Below, in pieces: positions 25,699 to 35,525 of a stretch of 64,000 nucleotides of DNA. The notes beneath the pieces are model-generated. The model worked only from the letters and a program-made list of their open reading frames with translations, was not told the DNA's origin and made no database searches. Source of the stretch: Betaproteobacteria bacterium (GTDB lineage: Bacteria; Pseudomonadota; Gammaproteobacteria; Burkholderiales; Thiobacillaceae); NCBI GenBank assembly GCA_016219425.1, contig JACRNB010000002.1, positions 189,055 to 253,054 on the forward strand. The letters are read 5' to 3'. Positions within the stretch are counted from its first letter, which is position 1; every line of letters starts with the position of its first letter. Both the position numbers and the translations under genes were made by a program.

Positions 25699-26622
25699 AT
25701 GTCCCTGCAACGGTTGCTTGTCCCCGCTTTCGTGCTGCTCCTGTCCGGCTGCGCCGCCCCCCAGCCCGCCGGGGACGATGGCCTCAGCCGCCGTCTGGCC
25801 GAGATCGAAACCCGTCAGGCCCAGGGCCAGTCCGGCGCGGCCCTGCTGGGGGAGATTGGCAAGAAACTGGAGGCCCTGACCAGCGAGCAGCAGGCCTTGC
25901 GCGCCCGCATGCAGGAGATCTTCCCGCCCCAGCAGGCCCAGGAGGTGCGTCTGGGCAGGGCGGAACAGCAGATTCGGGATCTGGCGACGCGTCAGCTCGG
26001 CGCTCTGGCTTCCGGCGATGCGGCGAGCCGGGAGTCGCGCCAGCGCCAAGGTGAACTGGGCCAGCGGCTGGAGGCGATGACGGGGGAACTGCGCGCCGTG
26101 CAGGAGGCCCTGGCGACCCGCAGCAGCGGCAGCGATCTGGCCCGTGCGGAGCAGCGCCAGAGGGAGGCCGCAGACGCCCTGGCCGCCCGCATCGCTCGCC
26201 TGGAGCAGCGCCTCGACGAGGTGGCCCGAACCGCTCAGGACGCCCTCGACGCCACCGGTTTCGGCCAGCGCAAGATCTACGGCAAGGTGCTGTTCAGCGT
26301 GACCCTGACCGAGGACAAGACCCTGTTCCCCATCAACTCGCCGGACCTGGGGGCGGGGGACCAGAAACAACTGGATGCCCTGGCGCCCCGGCTCAAGGAG
26401 CTGGGCACCAGCTTCCACCTGCATATCGAAGGCCATACCGACGGCATCGGGCCGGATGACTACAACTACGAGCTGGGCAAGGCCCGCGCCGAGGTGGTGA
26501 AGCGTTACCTCAACGAGCGTTGGGACATCCCGCTGTTACGCATGTCGGTCACCTCGCACGGCGCCACCGCCGCCCTGCCCGGCAAGCCCAACCGCCGTAT
26601 CGTGGTGCAGGTGATGCAGTAG
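25699..26622 (+). CDS. OmpA-family lipoprotein with coiled coil
   Basis: A 307-residue outer-membrane lipoprotein. The signal MSLQRLLVPAFVLLLSGC ends at a lipobox (LLSG-C), giving Cys18 as the lipidation site. Residues 30-195 are Gln/Arg/Ala-rich heptad-like sequence (EIETRQAQ, LEAMTGELRAVQEAL, ARIARLEQRLDEVA), a likely trimeric or dimeric coiled coil. The C-terminal 100 residues form an OmpA-like peptidoglycan-binding domain: LHIEGHTDGIG, YNYELGKARAEVVKRYL, SHGATAALPGKPNRRIVV. Start 25699 has CAGGAG upstream; the longer frame start is not needed. It probably tethers the outer membrane to the wall. Confidence 0.88.
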   Translation: MSLQRLLVPAFVLLLSGCAAPQPAGDDGLSRRLAEIETRQAQGQSGAALLGEIGKKLEALTSEQQALRARMQEIFPPQQAQEVRLGRAEQQIRDLATRQLGALASGDAASRESRQRQGELGQRLEAMTGELRAVQEALATRSSGSDLARAEQRQREAADALAARIARLEQRLDEVARTAQDALDATGFGQRKIYGKVLFSVTLTEDKTLFPINSPDLGAGDQKQLDALAPRLKELGTSFHLHIEGHTDGIGPDDYNYELGKARAEVVKRYLNERWDIPLLRMSVTSHGATAALPGKPNRRIVVQVMQ

Positions 26623-26649
26623 GGCGCTGTCCGTGCGGGAGGGCGGCAG

Positions 26650-26735
26650 GTAGCCCGGATGCAGCGCAGCGAAATCCGGGGGTTCAGGTAGGCGCACAAC
26701 CCCGGATTCCGGCCTGCGGCCTGCATCCGGGCTAC
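26650..26735. repeat. Intergenic palindrome after the OmpA-type gene
   Basis: Begins gtagcccggatgcagcgcag and ends gcctgcatccgggctac, with an inner aatccggggg/ccccggatt pairing. The same family appears inside the truncated RTX gene at 58224-58304. Confidence 0.8.
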
Positions 26736-26778
26736 GGCTGGATTGACGGATTCCGTGACGCGGAATAGGCTGGAACGG

Positions 26779-27057
26779 ATGATCCACACCTTCTCCTGCG
26801 CTGACACCGAAGCGCTGTTTCAGAGTCAGGCCGTGCCCAGGTTCAGGAATATCGAACGGGTGGCGCGGCGCAAGCTTTTGCAACTGCATGCGGCAACGGA
26901 GCTCGCCAGCTTGCGCGTTCCTCCCGGCAATCAGTTGGAAGCGCTGAAAGGCGAGCGCAGGGGGCAATACAGCATTCGCATCAACAACCAATGGCGTGTC
27001 TGCTTTGTGTGGCGTGGAGAAGGCGCGGATCAAGTCGAAATTGTGGATTACCACTAG
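26779..27057 (+). CDS. higB: HigB toxin (plasmid maintenance killer type)
   Basis: A 92-residue RelE-fold mRNA interferase of the HigB group. MIHTFSCADTEALFQ, RKLLQLHAATELASLRVPPGNQLEALKG and the end QYSIRINNQWRVCFVWRGEGADQVEIVDYH are strongly conserved in the family. Start 26779 was chosen; upstream residues are not family-like. It is followed 9 bases later by the antitoxin gene, the normal higBA order. Confidence 0.93.
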   Translation: MIHTFSCADTEALFQSQAVPRFRNIERVARRKLLQLHAATELASLRVPPGNQLEALKGERRGQYSIRINNQWRVCFVWRGEGADQVEIVDYH

Positions 27058-27066
27058 GAGCTGAAC

Positions 27067-27372
27067 ATGGCTGAATTACTGGACGAGATCCACCCCGGCG
27101 AAATCCTTCTGGAGGAATTCATGAAGCCGATGGGCATTACGGCCCGTCAGCTTGCGGCGGATATTGATGTATCCCCGAGTCGCATCAGCGAACTGGTAAA
27201 CGGCCACCGTCCCATTACCGCAGATACGGCGCTACGCCTTGGGTTGTTTTTCAATATGGAACCGCGTTTCTGGCTGAACCTTCAGGCCGAATACGACATG
27301 CGCATTGCGACGCGCACTCTCAGGAAGACCATTGAGCCAAGGATTCGCGTTTTTCAACCGTTGGCAGCGTGA
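27067..27372 (+). CDS. higA: HigA antitoxin
   Basis: A 101-residue Xre-type antitoxin. IHPGEILLEEFMKPMGIT at the N-terminus, the helix-turn-helix QLAADIDVSPSRISELVNGHRPIT, and DTALRLGLFFNMEPRFWLNLQAEYD are the standard HigA signature. It neutralises HigB and represses the pair. GGAG precedes the ATG. Confidence 0.94.
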   Translation: MAELLDEIHPGEILLEEFMKPMGITARQLAADIDVSPSRISELVNGHRPITADTALRLGLFFNMEPRFWLNLQAEYDMRIATRTLRKTIEPRIRVFQPLAA

Positions 27373-27503
27373 CAGGCAAGGCGGTCAAGGAGACGACGAA
27401 TCCAGGGGCGAGGAGTTTGCGGCGGGCGGGGGGTGAGGGGAGCGACGGCAGGGCATGAGCGGCTATCATGCCGCCCCTCTCTTCGCGTACCCATTTGCCC
27501 GCC

Positions 27504-29111
27504 ATGACCGGCTTTCCCCCCGAACTCCTGCGCGATGTGCAGCGCCGCCGCACCTTCGCCATCATCTCCCACCCGGACGCGGGCAAGACCACGCTGACGG
27601 AAAAGCTCCTGCTGTTCGGAGGCGCGATCCAGATGGCCGGCACCGTGAAGGCGCGCAAGAGCGCGCGCCACGCCACTTCGGACTGGATGGAGGTGGAAAA
27701 ACAGCGCGGCATCTCGGTCACCAGCTCGGTGATGCAGTTCGACTATGTCGGCCACACCATCAACCTGCTCGACACCCCCGGCCACCAGGACTTTTCGGAA
27801 GATACCTACCGCGTGCTCACGGCGGTGGATGCGGCGGTGATGGTGATCGACGCGGCCAAGGGCGTGGAGACGCAGACCATCAAGCTGCTGGAGGTCTGCC
27901 GCCTGCGCAACACGCCCATCATCACCTTCGTCAACAAGATGGACCGCGAGGTGCGCGACCCGCTCGACCTGCTGGCGGAGATCGAAGAGGTGCTCAAGCT
28001 GGACTGCGCGCCGGTGTCCTGGCCCGTGGGCATGGGCAAGAGCTTCCGCGGCGTCTACCACCTGCTGCACGATCACATGCTGCGCTTCACCGCCGGCGAG
28101 GAGCGGGCGGGGGGTGAGGTGGAACGCATCGAGGGCTACGACAACCCCAAGCTGGATGAGCTGTTTCCGTTGGAGATGGGCCGTCTGCGCGAGGAGGTGG
28201 GCCTGCTGCGCGACGCCAGTCCGCCGTTCGACATCACCGCCTTTCTCGCCGGCAGGCAAAGTCCGGTGTTCTTCGGCTCCGGCATCAACAACTTCGGCGT
28301 GCGCGAGATCTTGCAGGCCCTGGTGGAATGGGCGCCGCCGCCGCAGCCCCGCGATGGCGGAGTCCGCATGGTGGAACCGGCGGAGCCTCCCTTCACCGGC
28401 TTCGTGTTCAAGATCCAGGCCAACATGGACCCCAAGCACCGCGACCGCATCGCCTTCTTCCGGGTCTGCTCGGGGCGCTACAGCCCCGGCATGAAGGTCA
28501 TGCACCAGCGCATGGGGCGCGACATGAAGATCGCCAACGCGCTCACCTTCATGGCCAACGAGCGGGTGCACATGGAAGACGCCGTGGCGGGGGACATCAT
28601 CGGCATCCACAACCACGGCCAGCTCCAGATCGGCGACACCCTGACCGAGGGCGAGACCCTGGGCTTCAAGGGCATCCCCTACTTTGCACCGGAGATGTTC
28701 CGCGCCGCTCGCAGCCGCGATCCTATTAAATCCAAGCAGTTGCAAAAAGGACTTAAGGAATTAGGTGAAGAAGGGGCGATCCAGGTATTCGAGAACATGG
28801 CCAGCGGCGCGCTGCTGCTGGGGGCGGTGGGACAGCTTCAGTTCGAGGTCGTGGCGAGCCGCTTGCAGGCGGAATACAAGGTGGATGCGATCTACGAGAG
28901 CGCGGACATCCACACCGCGCGCTGGCTCACCTTCCCGGACGACGCCGTGCGCCGCCTGTTCGAGCGCGACCAGTTGGCGCGCATGGCGCTGGACGTGGAC
29001 GGCAACCCGGTCTACCTGGCCACCAACCGCTACAACCTGGAACTGCTCATGGAGAAGTGGCCCAAGGTGCGGTTCCACGCCAGCCGGGAGCACGGTCAGC
29101 GCTTTGGGTGA
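27504..29111 (+). CDS. prfC: Peptide chain release factor 3
   Basis: A translational GTPase of 535 residues that recycles RF1 and RF2 from the ribosome. The N-terminal [30 protein letters not shown] (G1), switch region [20 protein letters not shown] (G3) and NKMD (G4) are present. The C-terminal domain III ends [18 protein letters not shown]. Start 27504 gives [16 protein letters not shown]; upstream in-frame codons are not conserved. It stands alone between higA and the convergent response-regulator gene. Confidence 0.96.
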   Translation: MTGFPPELLRDVQRRRTFAIISHPDAGKTTLTEKLLLFGGAIQMAGTVKARKSARHATSDWMEVEKQRGISVTSSVMQFDYVGHTINLLDTPGHQDFSEDTYRVLTAVDAAVMVIDAAKGVETQTIKLLEVCRLRNTPIITFVNKMDREVRDPLDLLAEIEEVLKLDCAPVSWPVGMGKSFRGVYHLLHDHMLRFTAGEERAGGEVERIEGYDNPKLDELFPLEMGRLREEVGLLRDASPPFDITAFLAGRQSPVFFGSGINNFGVREILQALVEWAPPPQPRDGGVRMVEPAEPPFTGFVFKIQANMDPKHRDRIAFFRVCSGRYSPGMKVMHQRMGRDMKIANALTFMANERVHMEDAVAGDIIGIHNHGQLQIGDTLTEGETLGFKGIPYFAPEMFRAARSRDPIKSKQLQKGLKELGEEGAIQVFENMASGALLLGAVGQLQFEVVASRLQAEYKVDAIYESADIHTARWLTFPDDAVRRLFERDQLARMALDVDGNPVYLATNRYNLELLMEKWPKVRFHASREHGQRFG

Positions 29112-29132
29112 GGATGGTTCAACCATCCGGGT

Positions 29133-29735
29133 TCAGCGCTCGTCCAGCAACCCCAACATCTGAGCCAGTTCCACCGCCGATCTCACCTGCATCTTTTCGA
29201 AGATATGCGCCCGGTGGACTTCCACCGTGCGCATGGAGATGTTCAGTTCCCCGGCGATCACCTTGTTGAGCTTGCCGACGACGATGCCCTGCATGACCTC
29301 CCTTTCCCGCGCCGTGAGGTTGTCCACGCGACGTTGCACCTGACTGGCGGATGCGCCCCGCAGGCGGCGTTGTTCATCCAGGGCGAGGGCTTCGATGATG
29401 CGGTCTGCCAGTTCGTTGTCGTCGAAGGGCTTTTCCAGGAAGTCGAACGCGCCTTTTTTCAGGGTCTTGACCGCCATGGGCACGTCGCCGTGGCCGGTCA
29501 GGAAGATCACGGGCATGCGGCAATCCCGCGCCAGCAGGTGATCGAACAATTCCAGGCCGGTCATGGCCTGCATGCGGATGTCGAGCACCAGGCAGCCGCT
29601 CATGTCGGCCCGGTAGTCGGTGAGAAAGGCCTCGGCGCTGTCCCAGACGCGGGATTCGATGCCGCGCGAACGCAGCAGCCAGGAGAGGGCGTCGCGCATG
29701 GCGGCGTCGTCATCGACCAGATAGGCAATGCTCAT
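29133..29735 (-). CDS. FixJ/DctR-type response regulator
   Basis: A 200-residue regulator with an N-terminal receiver domain (acidic DDD at 8-10, phospho-acceptor D52 in LVLDIRM, switch residue in FLTGHG, K in LEKPFDD) and a C-terminal LuxR-type helix-turn-helix (LTAREREVMQGIVVGKLNKVIAGELNISMRTVEVHRAHIFEKM). Its start overlaps the kinase stop (ATGA), and the divergent TRAP transporter downstream makes it the likely DctR of a C4-dicarboxylate-type uptake system (inference from context). It should bind as a dimer upstream of dctP. Confidence 0.9.
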   Translation of the reverse strand: MSIAYLVDDDAAMRDALSWLLRSRGIESRVWDSAEAFLTDYRADMSGCLVLDIRMQAMTGLELFDHLLARDCRMPVIFLTGHGDVPMAVKTLKKGAFDFLEKPFDDNELADRIIEALALDEQRRLRGASASQVQRRVDNLTAREREVMQGIVVGKLNKVIAGELNISMRTVEVHRAHIFEKMQVRSAVELAQMLGLLDER

Positions 29736-31669
29736 GGTGCAGGGGCTCCAAGCGGGAGGGTGATGGTGAAGAGGCTGCCGCCGCCGGGGTTGGGTTCCAC
29801 CCCCAGGCGGCCTTGATGCGCTTCGACGATGGAGCGGCAGATGTTGAGGCCCATGCCCATGCCCTCGGCCTTGGTGGTGTAGAAGGGCTCGAACAGTTGC
29901 ACCGCCTGGGTGGCAGGGATGCCGGGCCCGCGGTCGGCAATGCTGATGAGGAGCTGGCCTTCGTCCACCCAGGCGGAGACGGTGAGCAGGCGTAACGCTT
30001 GCGGCGTCTCCTGCATGGCTTCGACGGCATTGCGCATGAGGTTGAGCAGGGCCTGTCCCAGGAGCACCCGGTCGCCCCGAATCTGGGGCAGGCCGGCGGC
30101 GATGCTGCGGGTCAATTCCACCTTGTTATGTCGAGCATCCACTTCAACAAGGTCGGCTATCTCATTGATTAATTTTGATATGTTGCATGGCTCCGATTTG
30201 GGTTCCGCACGCCGGACGAATTCGTAGATGCGCCGGATGATGCGTCCCGCCCGTTGCGCCTGTTCCCGAATCTTGTCCAGTACGCCGCGTATTTCGTGCA
30301 GGTCGGTGCGGCCCGAATCGATCAGGTTGAGGGTGCCGGTGGTGTAGCTGGAGATGGCGGCCAGGGGTTGGTTGAGTTCGTGCGCCAGGCTGGAGGCCAT
30401 CTCGCCCATGGTGACGAGTCGGGCGGTGGCTTGCAGGCGTTCTTGTTGCTGGTGCGCCAGTTCTTCCGCCTGTTTCTGGGCGGTGGCGTCAATGATGGAA
30501 CTCATCCAGCCGGTATGTCGGCCCTGGGCGTCCACCAGGGGGGCCTCGTGGATCAGCGCCCAGAAGACTTCGCCGTCGCGTCGTTTGAAGCGGAACTCAA
30601 AGCCCTGCTTGGGTCCGTCGCCCGCCAGGATGCGGTCGTGCAGGGCGCGGGTGGCGTCCATTTCCGCCTCCACCCAGTAGGGCATGGGGGGCGGGCGACC
30701 CACCAGTTCTTCGGCGCTCCAGCCCACCATGCGGCAGAAGGCGGGGTTGACGTAGGTGATGACGCCATCCAGATCGCGTGCGCGCAGGCCGGTTTGCAGG
30801 GAGTCTTCCATGGCCTGGCGGAAGGCGTAGTGCTCGCGCAGGGCCTGTTCCGCTTCCTGCCGATGCTGCATGTGGCGGCGCAACGCCCAGAAGCTCCACA
30901 GCACCAGAAGGGAGAGCAGGACGAGCGAAATGGAGAGGAATTTGCCGAGTATCTGGGCGGGCTGGCGGATGGGGGCGGTCCACAGGCTGAGGCCATGGCC
31001 GGGCGGGTCGAAGTCGATGCGGTGGCCGGGGCCGGTCTCGCCTTCCGCCACCTTGGAGTAGCGCGCCAGGGACTGGCCGGAGAGGTCGGTGATGCCGATA
31101 TGGTTGCGCTGCGCCAGCCACCAGGGCACGGACTGTTCCAGCACCTGGCGCAGGGAATAGATGCCCACTACCGTGCCGACCTGCCGCCCCGCCTCGGTGA
31201 TGGGGACGTGGACCGAGACCTGCCAGTCATCGGAGGCGTCGCGATAGTGCTGGCTGTACACGGGACGCCCCAGGGCGGCGGCAAGCATGGAGGCGTCCGG
31301 GGCGGGTTCCAGGGGGTAGGCGGGATGGCTCACCACCAGCCGGTAGCGGTAGTCCAGCCAGAGCACCCGGTGCAGGCCGTTGCCCAGCAGGGTGCGGGCA
31401 TGAGCCTCGAAGCGGCGCGGGTCCGCCGCCTGGGCGGGGCCGATGTCCGCCAGGCGCTCCTCGTTGTGCTTGAAGTTGAAACGCAGGCTTTGCTCCAGCC
31501 AGAGGGCGTCGCTGATGAGGGTGGCGCGGCTTTCGTCGCTGTCGGCCTTTTCCGTGAGCCAGAGCTGGGTGGCGACGGAGGCGATGAACAGGCCGAAGGC
31601 GAGGCGGGGCAATAACCAGATCCAGCGGTTGGCCTGAGCAGAATCGACGCTGGAGGGCAGGGGGCGCAT
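29732..31669 (-). CDS. Membrane sensor histidine kinase, DctS-like
   Basis: A 645-residue kinase. A membrane helix lies near residues 15-36 (WIWLLPRLAFGLFIASVATQ), then a periplasmic sensor domain of about 200 residues, then a second helix around 240-260 (ISLVLLSLLVLWSFWAL). A PAS domain follows (residues 285-400; ITYVNPAFCRMVGWSAEELVG). The phospho-acceptor is H430 in SSLAHELNQPLAAISSYTTG, and the ATPase boxes are NLMRNAVEAM, ADRGPGIP and GMGMGLNICRSIVEAHQG. This layout is that of DctS-like kinases sensing organic acids outside the membrane. It is coupled to the regulator by ATGA and preceded by the GGDEF-EAL gene after 9 bases. Confidence 0.9.
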   Translation of the reverse strand: MRPLPSSVDSAQANRWIWLLPRLAFGLFIASVATQLWLTEKADSDESRATLISDALWLEQSLRFNFKHNEERLADIGPAQAADPRRFEAHARTLLGNGLHRVLWLDYRYRLVVSHPAYPLEPAPDASMLAAALGRPVYSQHYRDASDDWQVSVHVPITEAGRQVGTVVGIYSLRQVLEQSVPWWLAQRNHIGITDLSGQSLARYSKVAEGETGPGHRIDFDPPGHGLSLWTAPIRQPAQILGKFLSISLVLLSLLVLWSFWALRRHMQHRQEAEQALREHYAFRQAMEDSLQTGLRARDLDGVITYVNPAFCRMVGWSAEELVGRPPPMPYWVEAEMDATRALHDRILAGDGPKQGFEFRFKRRDGEVFWALIHEAPLVDAQGRHTGWMSSIIDATAQKQAEELAHQQQERLQATARLVTMGEMASSLAHELNQPLAAISSYTTGTLNLIDSGRTDLHEIRGVLDKIREQAQRAGRIIRRIYEFVRRAEPKSEPCNISKLINEIADLVEVDARHNKVELTRSIAAGLPQIRGDRVLLGQALLNLMRNAVEAMQETPQALRLLTVSAWVDEGQLLISIADRGPGIPATQAVQLFEPFYTTKAEGMGMGLNICRSIVEAHQGRLGVEPNPGGGSLFTITLPLGAPAP

Positions 31670-31678
31670 GGCGATGGG

Positions 31679-34225
31679 TCAACCCGCGCTTGGGATCGGG
31701 CCGGGGGCGGCAAGCGGTGCGCCGCCCTCGCGCAGCCATTGCTCGAACGTCTCCGCAGGCATGGGGTGGCCAAACAGCCAGCCCTGGCCTTCCTGGCAGC
31801 CCGTGCGGCGCAGGTATTCCAACTGCTGCCGGGTCTCCACCCCCTCGGCAGTGGTGGACAGCCCCAGCGTCGCGGCCAGGGTGACGATGGCCCGGATGAT
31901 GGCGGCGTCATCCGCATCGTCGGCCAGATCGCGTACAAACGACTGGTCGATCTTGAGCACATCCACCTCAAACCGCTTCAGATACGCGAGGCTGGAATAG
32001 CCGGCGCCAAAGTCGTCGATGGCCAGGCGTACGCCCAGGCGCTTCAGTTTGCTCAGCGTCTGTGTCGCCTTCTCCACGTCCATGGCCAGCATGGATTCCG
32101 TCAGTTCCAGTTCCAGGCGCTCGGAGGGGAGACCGCTTTGTTTCAGCGCCTCTTCCACGGTTCGCGGCAGGTCGGAACGGGCGAACTGGAGGGCGGAAAG
32201 GTTGACGGAGATCACCCCTGTGAACAGCCCCTGTTTCCGCCAGCTTTCCACATGGTGGCAGGCCTCCAGCAGCGCCCAGTGCCCCAGTTGGGTGATGAAG
32301 CCGCTGGACTCCGCCACGGGGATGAAACGATCCGGCGGCACGCTGCCAAGTTTCCGGCTGTTCCACCGCATCAGCGCCTCGGCGCCCAGCAGGACGCCGC
32401 TGGCGAGGTCCACGCGGGGCTGGTAGTGCAGGCTGATTTCGCCCTCGCCCAGGGCCTGGTGCAGGAGAGAGTGCAGTTCCAGGTGTTCCTGCGCCGCAAG
32501 GTTCATGGAGGATTCAAAAAACCTCCAGGCGTTTCTTCCCGCTTCCTTGGCCTGATACATCGCGGTGTCCGCGCGTTGCATCAGGCCATCGTAGGTGCTT
32601 CCGTCATCCGGATAGACGGCGATGCCGATGCTGCACGTCATGCTCAGACTCTGACTTTCCATCTGGAAGGGGGCGTAGAAGCAGTCCAGTATCTTTTCCG
32701 CCGCGCCCTCCAGGGCGTCCAGGCCATCCAGGTCATGGGGGATGAGCACAAACTCGTCCCCCCCATAGCGCGCCAGGGTATCGCTCGCGCGCAGACACCC
32801 CCGCAGACGTTCGGTGACCTCGCATAACAGGCGATCCCCCACGGCATGCCCCAGGGAGTCGTTGACGGCCTTGAAGTTGTCCAGATCAATGAACATCACG
32901 GCGGTCTTGCCGCCGTGGCGCGCGGCCTCCGCGATGGCCTGTTCGGCGCGATCCCGCAGCAAGGCGCGGTTGGGAAGGCCGGTCAGGGCGTCGTGATAGG
33001 CCATGCGTTCGATCTTCTCCTGGGCGTCGCGTAATTCAGAGAGATCGGTAAACACGCCGATGTAATGGCTGAGCTGACCGGAAGGGTCATGCACGGAGCG
33101 GATGGACAGCCATTCCGGATACAGCTCGCCGTTCTTGCGTCGGTTGAGCAGTTCCCCCTGCCAGAGGCCCTGCTCCAGCAGGGCGGCCCACATCGCCTGA
33201 TAAAACTCGGGGGACTGTCTGCCGGATCGAAGGATGGCCGGGGTCTGCCCCAGCACTTCCGCTTCGCTGTAGCCGGAGATGGCGCAGAAGGCCGGGTTGG
33301 CGCGCACGATGCGGGTGCGGGCATCGGTGATCAGCACCCCGGCGGGCGAGGTTTCAAACACCATGCCGGACAAGCGCGTTTCACGCAGATAGCGTGTGAG
33401 CAGATAGGAGAGAAAGGCCAGCAGGAGCAGGATGCCTGCGCCCAGCAGGGCCTGGCGCAGGGAGACCTGATTGAGCCGCAGCGCCTCCTGCTCCGTTCTG
33501 CGCGCGTCCAGGGCGTGCAGGGCGGTCAGGGAAGGCGGGATGGCCAGGCTTTTGACGTGCAGATCCCATTCCGGCAGAACCTGGATCAGTTTGTCCGCAT
33601 GCCGCACGGTCTGGCTCAGCGCGGTGCGGAGGCGTGGATTCAGCGTTTGCGTTTCGCTGCTCCGCAGCGCCTCCACCAGCAAGCCGCTCGCGTCGGGCAG
33701 GGTCGCACCCAGGCGGTACAGCATGTGTTCTCTCAGTTGCTGCGCCGCGTCGCGCGCCGGACGGGGCAGGGGGGCATCCTCCAGTTCATTCAGCGCGGCA
33801 GCCAGGGCGTTCAGGGAGTTGCGCGCCACGGAGGTCTGCCGCCGAAACAGGTCGATGTGCGTATCCGCTTCCTTCAGAGTCTGCGCATAGGCCTCCAGGG
33901 CTTTCAGGAAAGAAGGGGCGTCCTGGGGGCGGGATAGCTCCTGCACCTGCTCCAGCCGTGCAAGCCGGTCTTGATGCAATGCGTTGATCAGGTCGAAGTG
34001 GGGGTGCAGGCCCTGGCGGATGGCCAGGGTTTCATGCGCCAGGGCGTATTCCAGACCGACCAGGTGCTGAATCTGACGCTGTATTTCCGCACTGAGGTTT
34101 CCCCGGCGGTCGTCCTGCCACAGCAGCCAGACGCTGATGCCCAGCAACAGGGTGGCGCACATGACCAGCGTGCCGCGCAGGGCGTGGAGCGCCTGATCCG
34201 TGCGCTGCATGGAGCGCTTCGTCAT
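31679..34225 (-). CDS. Membrane diguanylate cyclase/phosphodiesterase (sensor-PAS-GGDEF-EAL)
   Basis: An 848-residue cyclic-di-GMP enzyme. Membrane helices near residues 18-37 and 265-285 flank a helical periplasmic region resembling DAHL-type sensors (EYALAHETLAIRQG, LDARRTEQEALRL). A PAS domain follows (VRANPAFCAISGYSEAEVLGQTP). The GGDEF domain has DALTGLPNRALL and an intact GGDEF at 488-492. The EAL domain has EAL at 616 in GAEALMRW, plus DDFGAGYSSLAYL, so both activities look possible. Start 34225 (MTKRSM) makes an ATGA overlap with the peroxidase gene upstream; 34243 is an alternative. It shares an operon with the kinase and regulator genes. Confidence 0.9.
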   Translation of the reverse strand: MTKRSMQRTDQALHALRGTLVMCATLLLGISVWLLWQDDRRGNLSAEIQRQIQHLVGLEYALAHETLAIRQGLHPHFDLINALHQDRLARLEQVQELSRPQDAPSFLKALEAYAQTLKEADTHIDLFRRQTSVARNSLNALAAALNELEDAPLPRPARDAAQQLREHMLYRLGATLPDASGLLVEALRSSETQTLNPRLRTALSQTVRHADKLIQVLPEWDLHVKSLAIPPSLTALHALDARRTEQEALRLNQVSLRQALLGAGILLLLAFLSYLLTRYLRETRLSGMVFETSPAGVLITDARTRIVRANPAFCAISGYSEAEVLGQTPAILRSGRQSPEFYQAMWAALLEQGLWQGELLNRRKNGELYPEWLSIRSVHDPSGQLSHYIGVFTDLSELRDAQEKIERMAYHDALTGLPNRALLRDRAEQAIAEAARHGGKTAVMFIDLDNFKAVNDSLGHAVGDRLLCEVTERLRGCLRASDTLARYGGDEFVLIPHDLDGLDALEGAAEKILDCFYAPFQMESQSLSMTCSIGIAVYPDDGSTYDGLMQRADTAMYQAKEAGRNAWRFFESSMNLAAQEHLELHSLLHQALGEGEISLHYQPRVDLASGVLLGAEALMRWNSRKLGSVPPDRFIPVAESSGFITQLGHWALLEACHHVESWRKQGLFTGVISVNLSALQFARSDLPRTVEEALKQSGLPSERLELELTESMLAMDVEKATQTLSKLKRLGVRLAIDDFGAGYSSLAYLKRFEVDVLKIDQSFVRDLADDADDAAIIRAIVTLAATLGLSTTAEGVETRQQLEYLRRTGCQEGQGWLFGHPMPAETFEQWLREGGAPLAAPGPIPSAG

Positions 34226-35259
34226 AGCGGCTTCCCGCGCCATTGCCCGGTGAGGCTGTGCATGAAGGCCGTCAACGCCCGCACTTCTTCGGGAGAAAGC
34301 TCAATGCCAAGCTGGGCGCGGCCCATGAACTGCACGGCGTCCTCCAGGGTGCGCGCCGAGCCGTCATGGAACCAGGGGCCGGTGCGCGCCACATTCCGCA
34401 GGCCGGGCACCTTGAAGACGTGGCGATCCGCCTCGGCGCCCGTGACGGCGAAGCGTCCAGGGTCTGCACCCAGACCGTTCAGCGGCTCCTGCATCACGCC
34501 GATGCGCTGGAGCAGGTTGCCGCCGATGTTGATGCCCTGATGACAGGCGATGCAGCCGCGATCCTGGAACAGTTTCCATCCCCGTTCGGCCTGCGGCGTC
34601 AGGGCGCCGGTTTCCCCGCGCAGATAACGATCAAAGGGGGCGTCCGGGGTGATCAGGGTGCGCTCGAATTCCACCAGGGCGTCCAGCACGTTCTCTCGCG
34701 TCAGGCCATCGGGGTACAGCTTCAGGAAGTCGTCGCGGTAGCGTTCGTCCGCCTTGAGCTTGTCCAGCACCTGGGGCCAGGTGCTGCCCATTTCGTTCTT
34801 GTCCAATATGGGCATTTCCGCCTGTTGCCTCAGGTCGCGAGCCCTGCCGTCCCAGAATTGCAGGACATTCAGGGCGGCGTTGAAGACGCTGGGGGTGTTG
34901 CGCTTTTCCATCGCCCCGCCCACCCCGACGCTCATGGTCAGGCCATCCGTCCCGGCGTGGGTGAGCCGGTGGCAATCGTCGCAGGCGATGGAGTTGTCAC
35001 GCGAAAGACGCTTGTCCAGAAACAGCCGTTCGCCCAGGGCAGCGCGTTCAGGGTGGTGGGGCAGGGTGGCGGGAAGCGGACGAATGGCGGATTCGTACAG
35101 GGCGGGCGAGGGCGTCTTGACCTCCGTTCCGGCGGGCGGTTTTGCCTGCTCGGGCCAGAGGATGCTGAACAGCAGCGCGGTCAGCCCCAGTATGGGCAGG
35201 CCGTAGCGCATCGCTGAACACCATCCGCCAGGAATCCGTCGGCAAATCCACTGCGTCAT
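34222..35259 (-). CDS. Di-haem cytochrome c peroxidase/MauG family protein
   Basis: A 345-residue periplasmic protein with a single N-terminal membrane/signal segment (YGLPILGLTALLFSILW) and two haem-c sites, CDDCH and CIACH. Family blocks are LGERLFLDKRLSRDNSIACDDCH, RNTPSVFNAALN, FWDGRARDLRQQA, GWKLFQDRGCIACH and VPGLRNVARTGPWFHDGSARTLEDAV. It would reduce hydrogen peroxide or perform a MauG-like oxidation. The start at 35259 has AAGGA upstream; 35211 would remove 16 residues before the signal. It is the first gene of the operon leading to the c-di-GMP protein and the two-component pair. Confidence 0.88.
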   Translation of the reverse strand: MTQWICRRIPGGWCSAMRYGLPILGLTALLFSILWPEQAKPPAGTEVKTPSPALYESAIRPLPATLPHHPERAALGERLFLDKRLSRDNSIACDDCHRLTHAGTDGLTMSVGVGGAMEKRNTPSVFNAALNVLQFWDGRARDLRQQAEMPILDKNEMGSTWPQVLDKLKADERYRDDFLKLYPDGLTRENVLDALVEFERTLITPDAPFDRYLRGETGALTPQAERGWKLFQDRGCIACHQGINIGGNLLQRIGVMQEPLNGLGADPGRFAVTGAEADRHVFKVPGLRNVARTGPWFHDGSARTLEDAVQFMGRAQLGIELSPEEVRALTAFMHSLTGQWRGKPL

Positions 35260-35525
35260 CGCTTTCCTTCATCCTGGTATGCCGCAGGCTTGCCATCGTC
35301 CGCGGACAGAGAGATCCGGCCTCAGGCCACCGACGCCCGTGTGGCCGACCAGGCTGTGAGGATGTCAACAAATGACAGTGCGTGCAAATGACCGGCCAGC
35401 CCATCCCCCTCCGCCCCCGGCGAACCGCTTGATAGTGGTTATCCACAATGTTTCGTGCGCGGCGATCCATTAACATGACCTCGCCGCTTTGGCGCACGTC
35501 GGTCACAACCAAGAAGGAGCACTTC

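Noticed and set aside
34225-34243. Longer start (34243) for the GGDEF-EAL protein
   Set aside because: The ATG at 34225 overlaps the upstream stop as ATGA, the pattern used elsewhere in this operon; the six extra residues add nothing recognisable.
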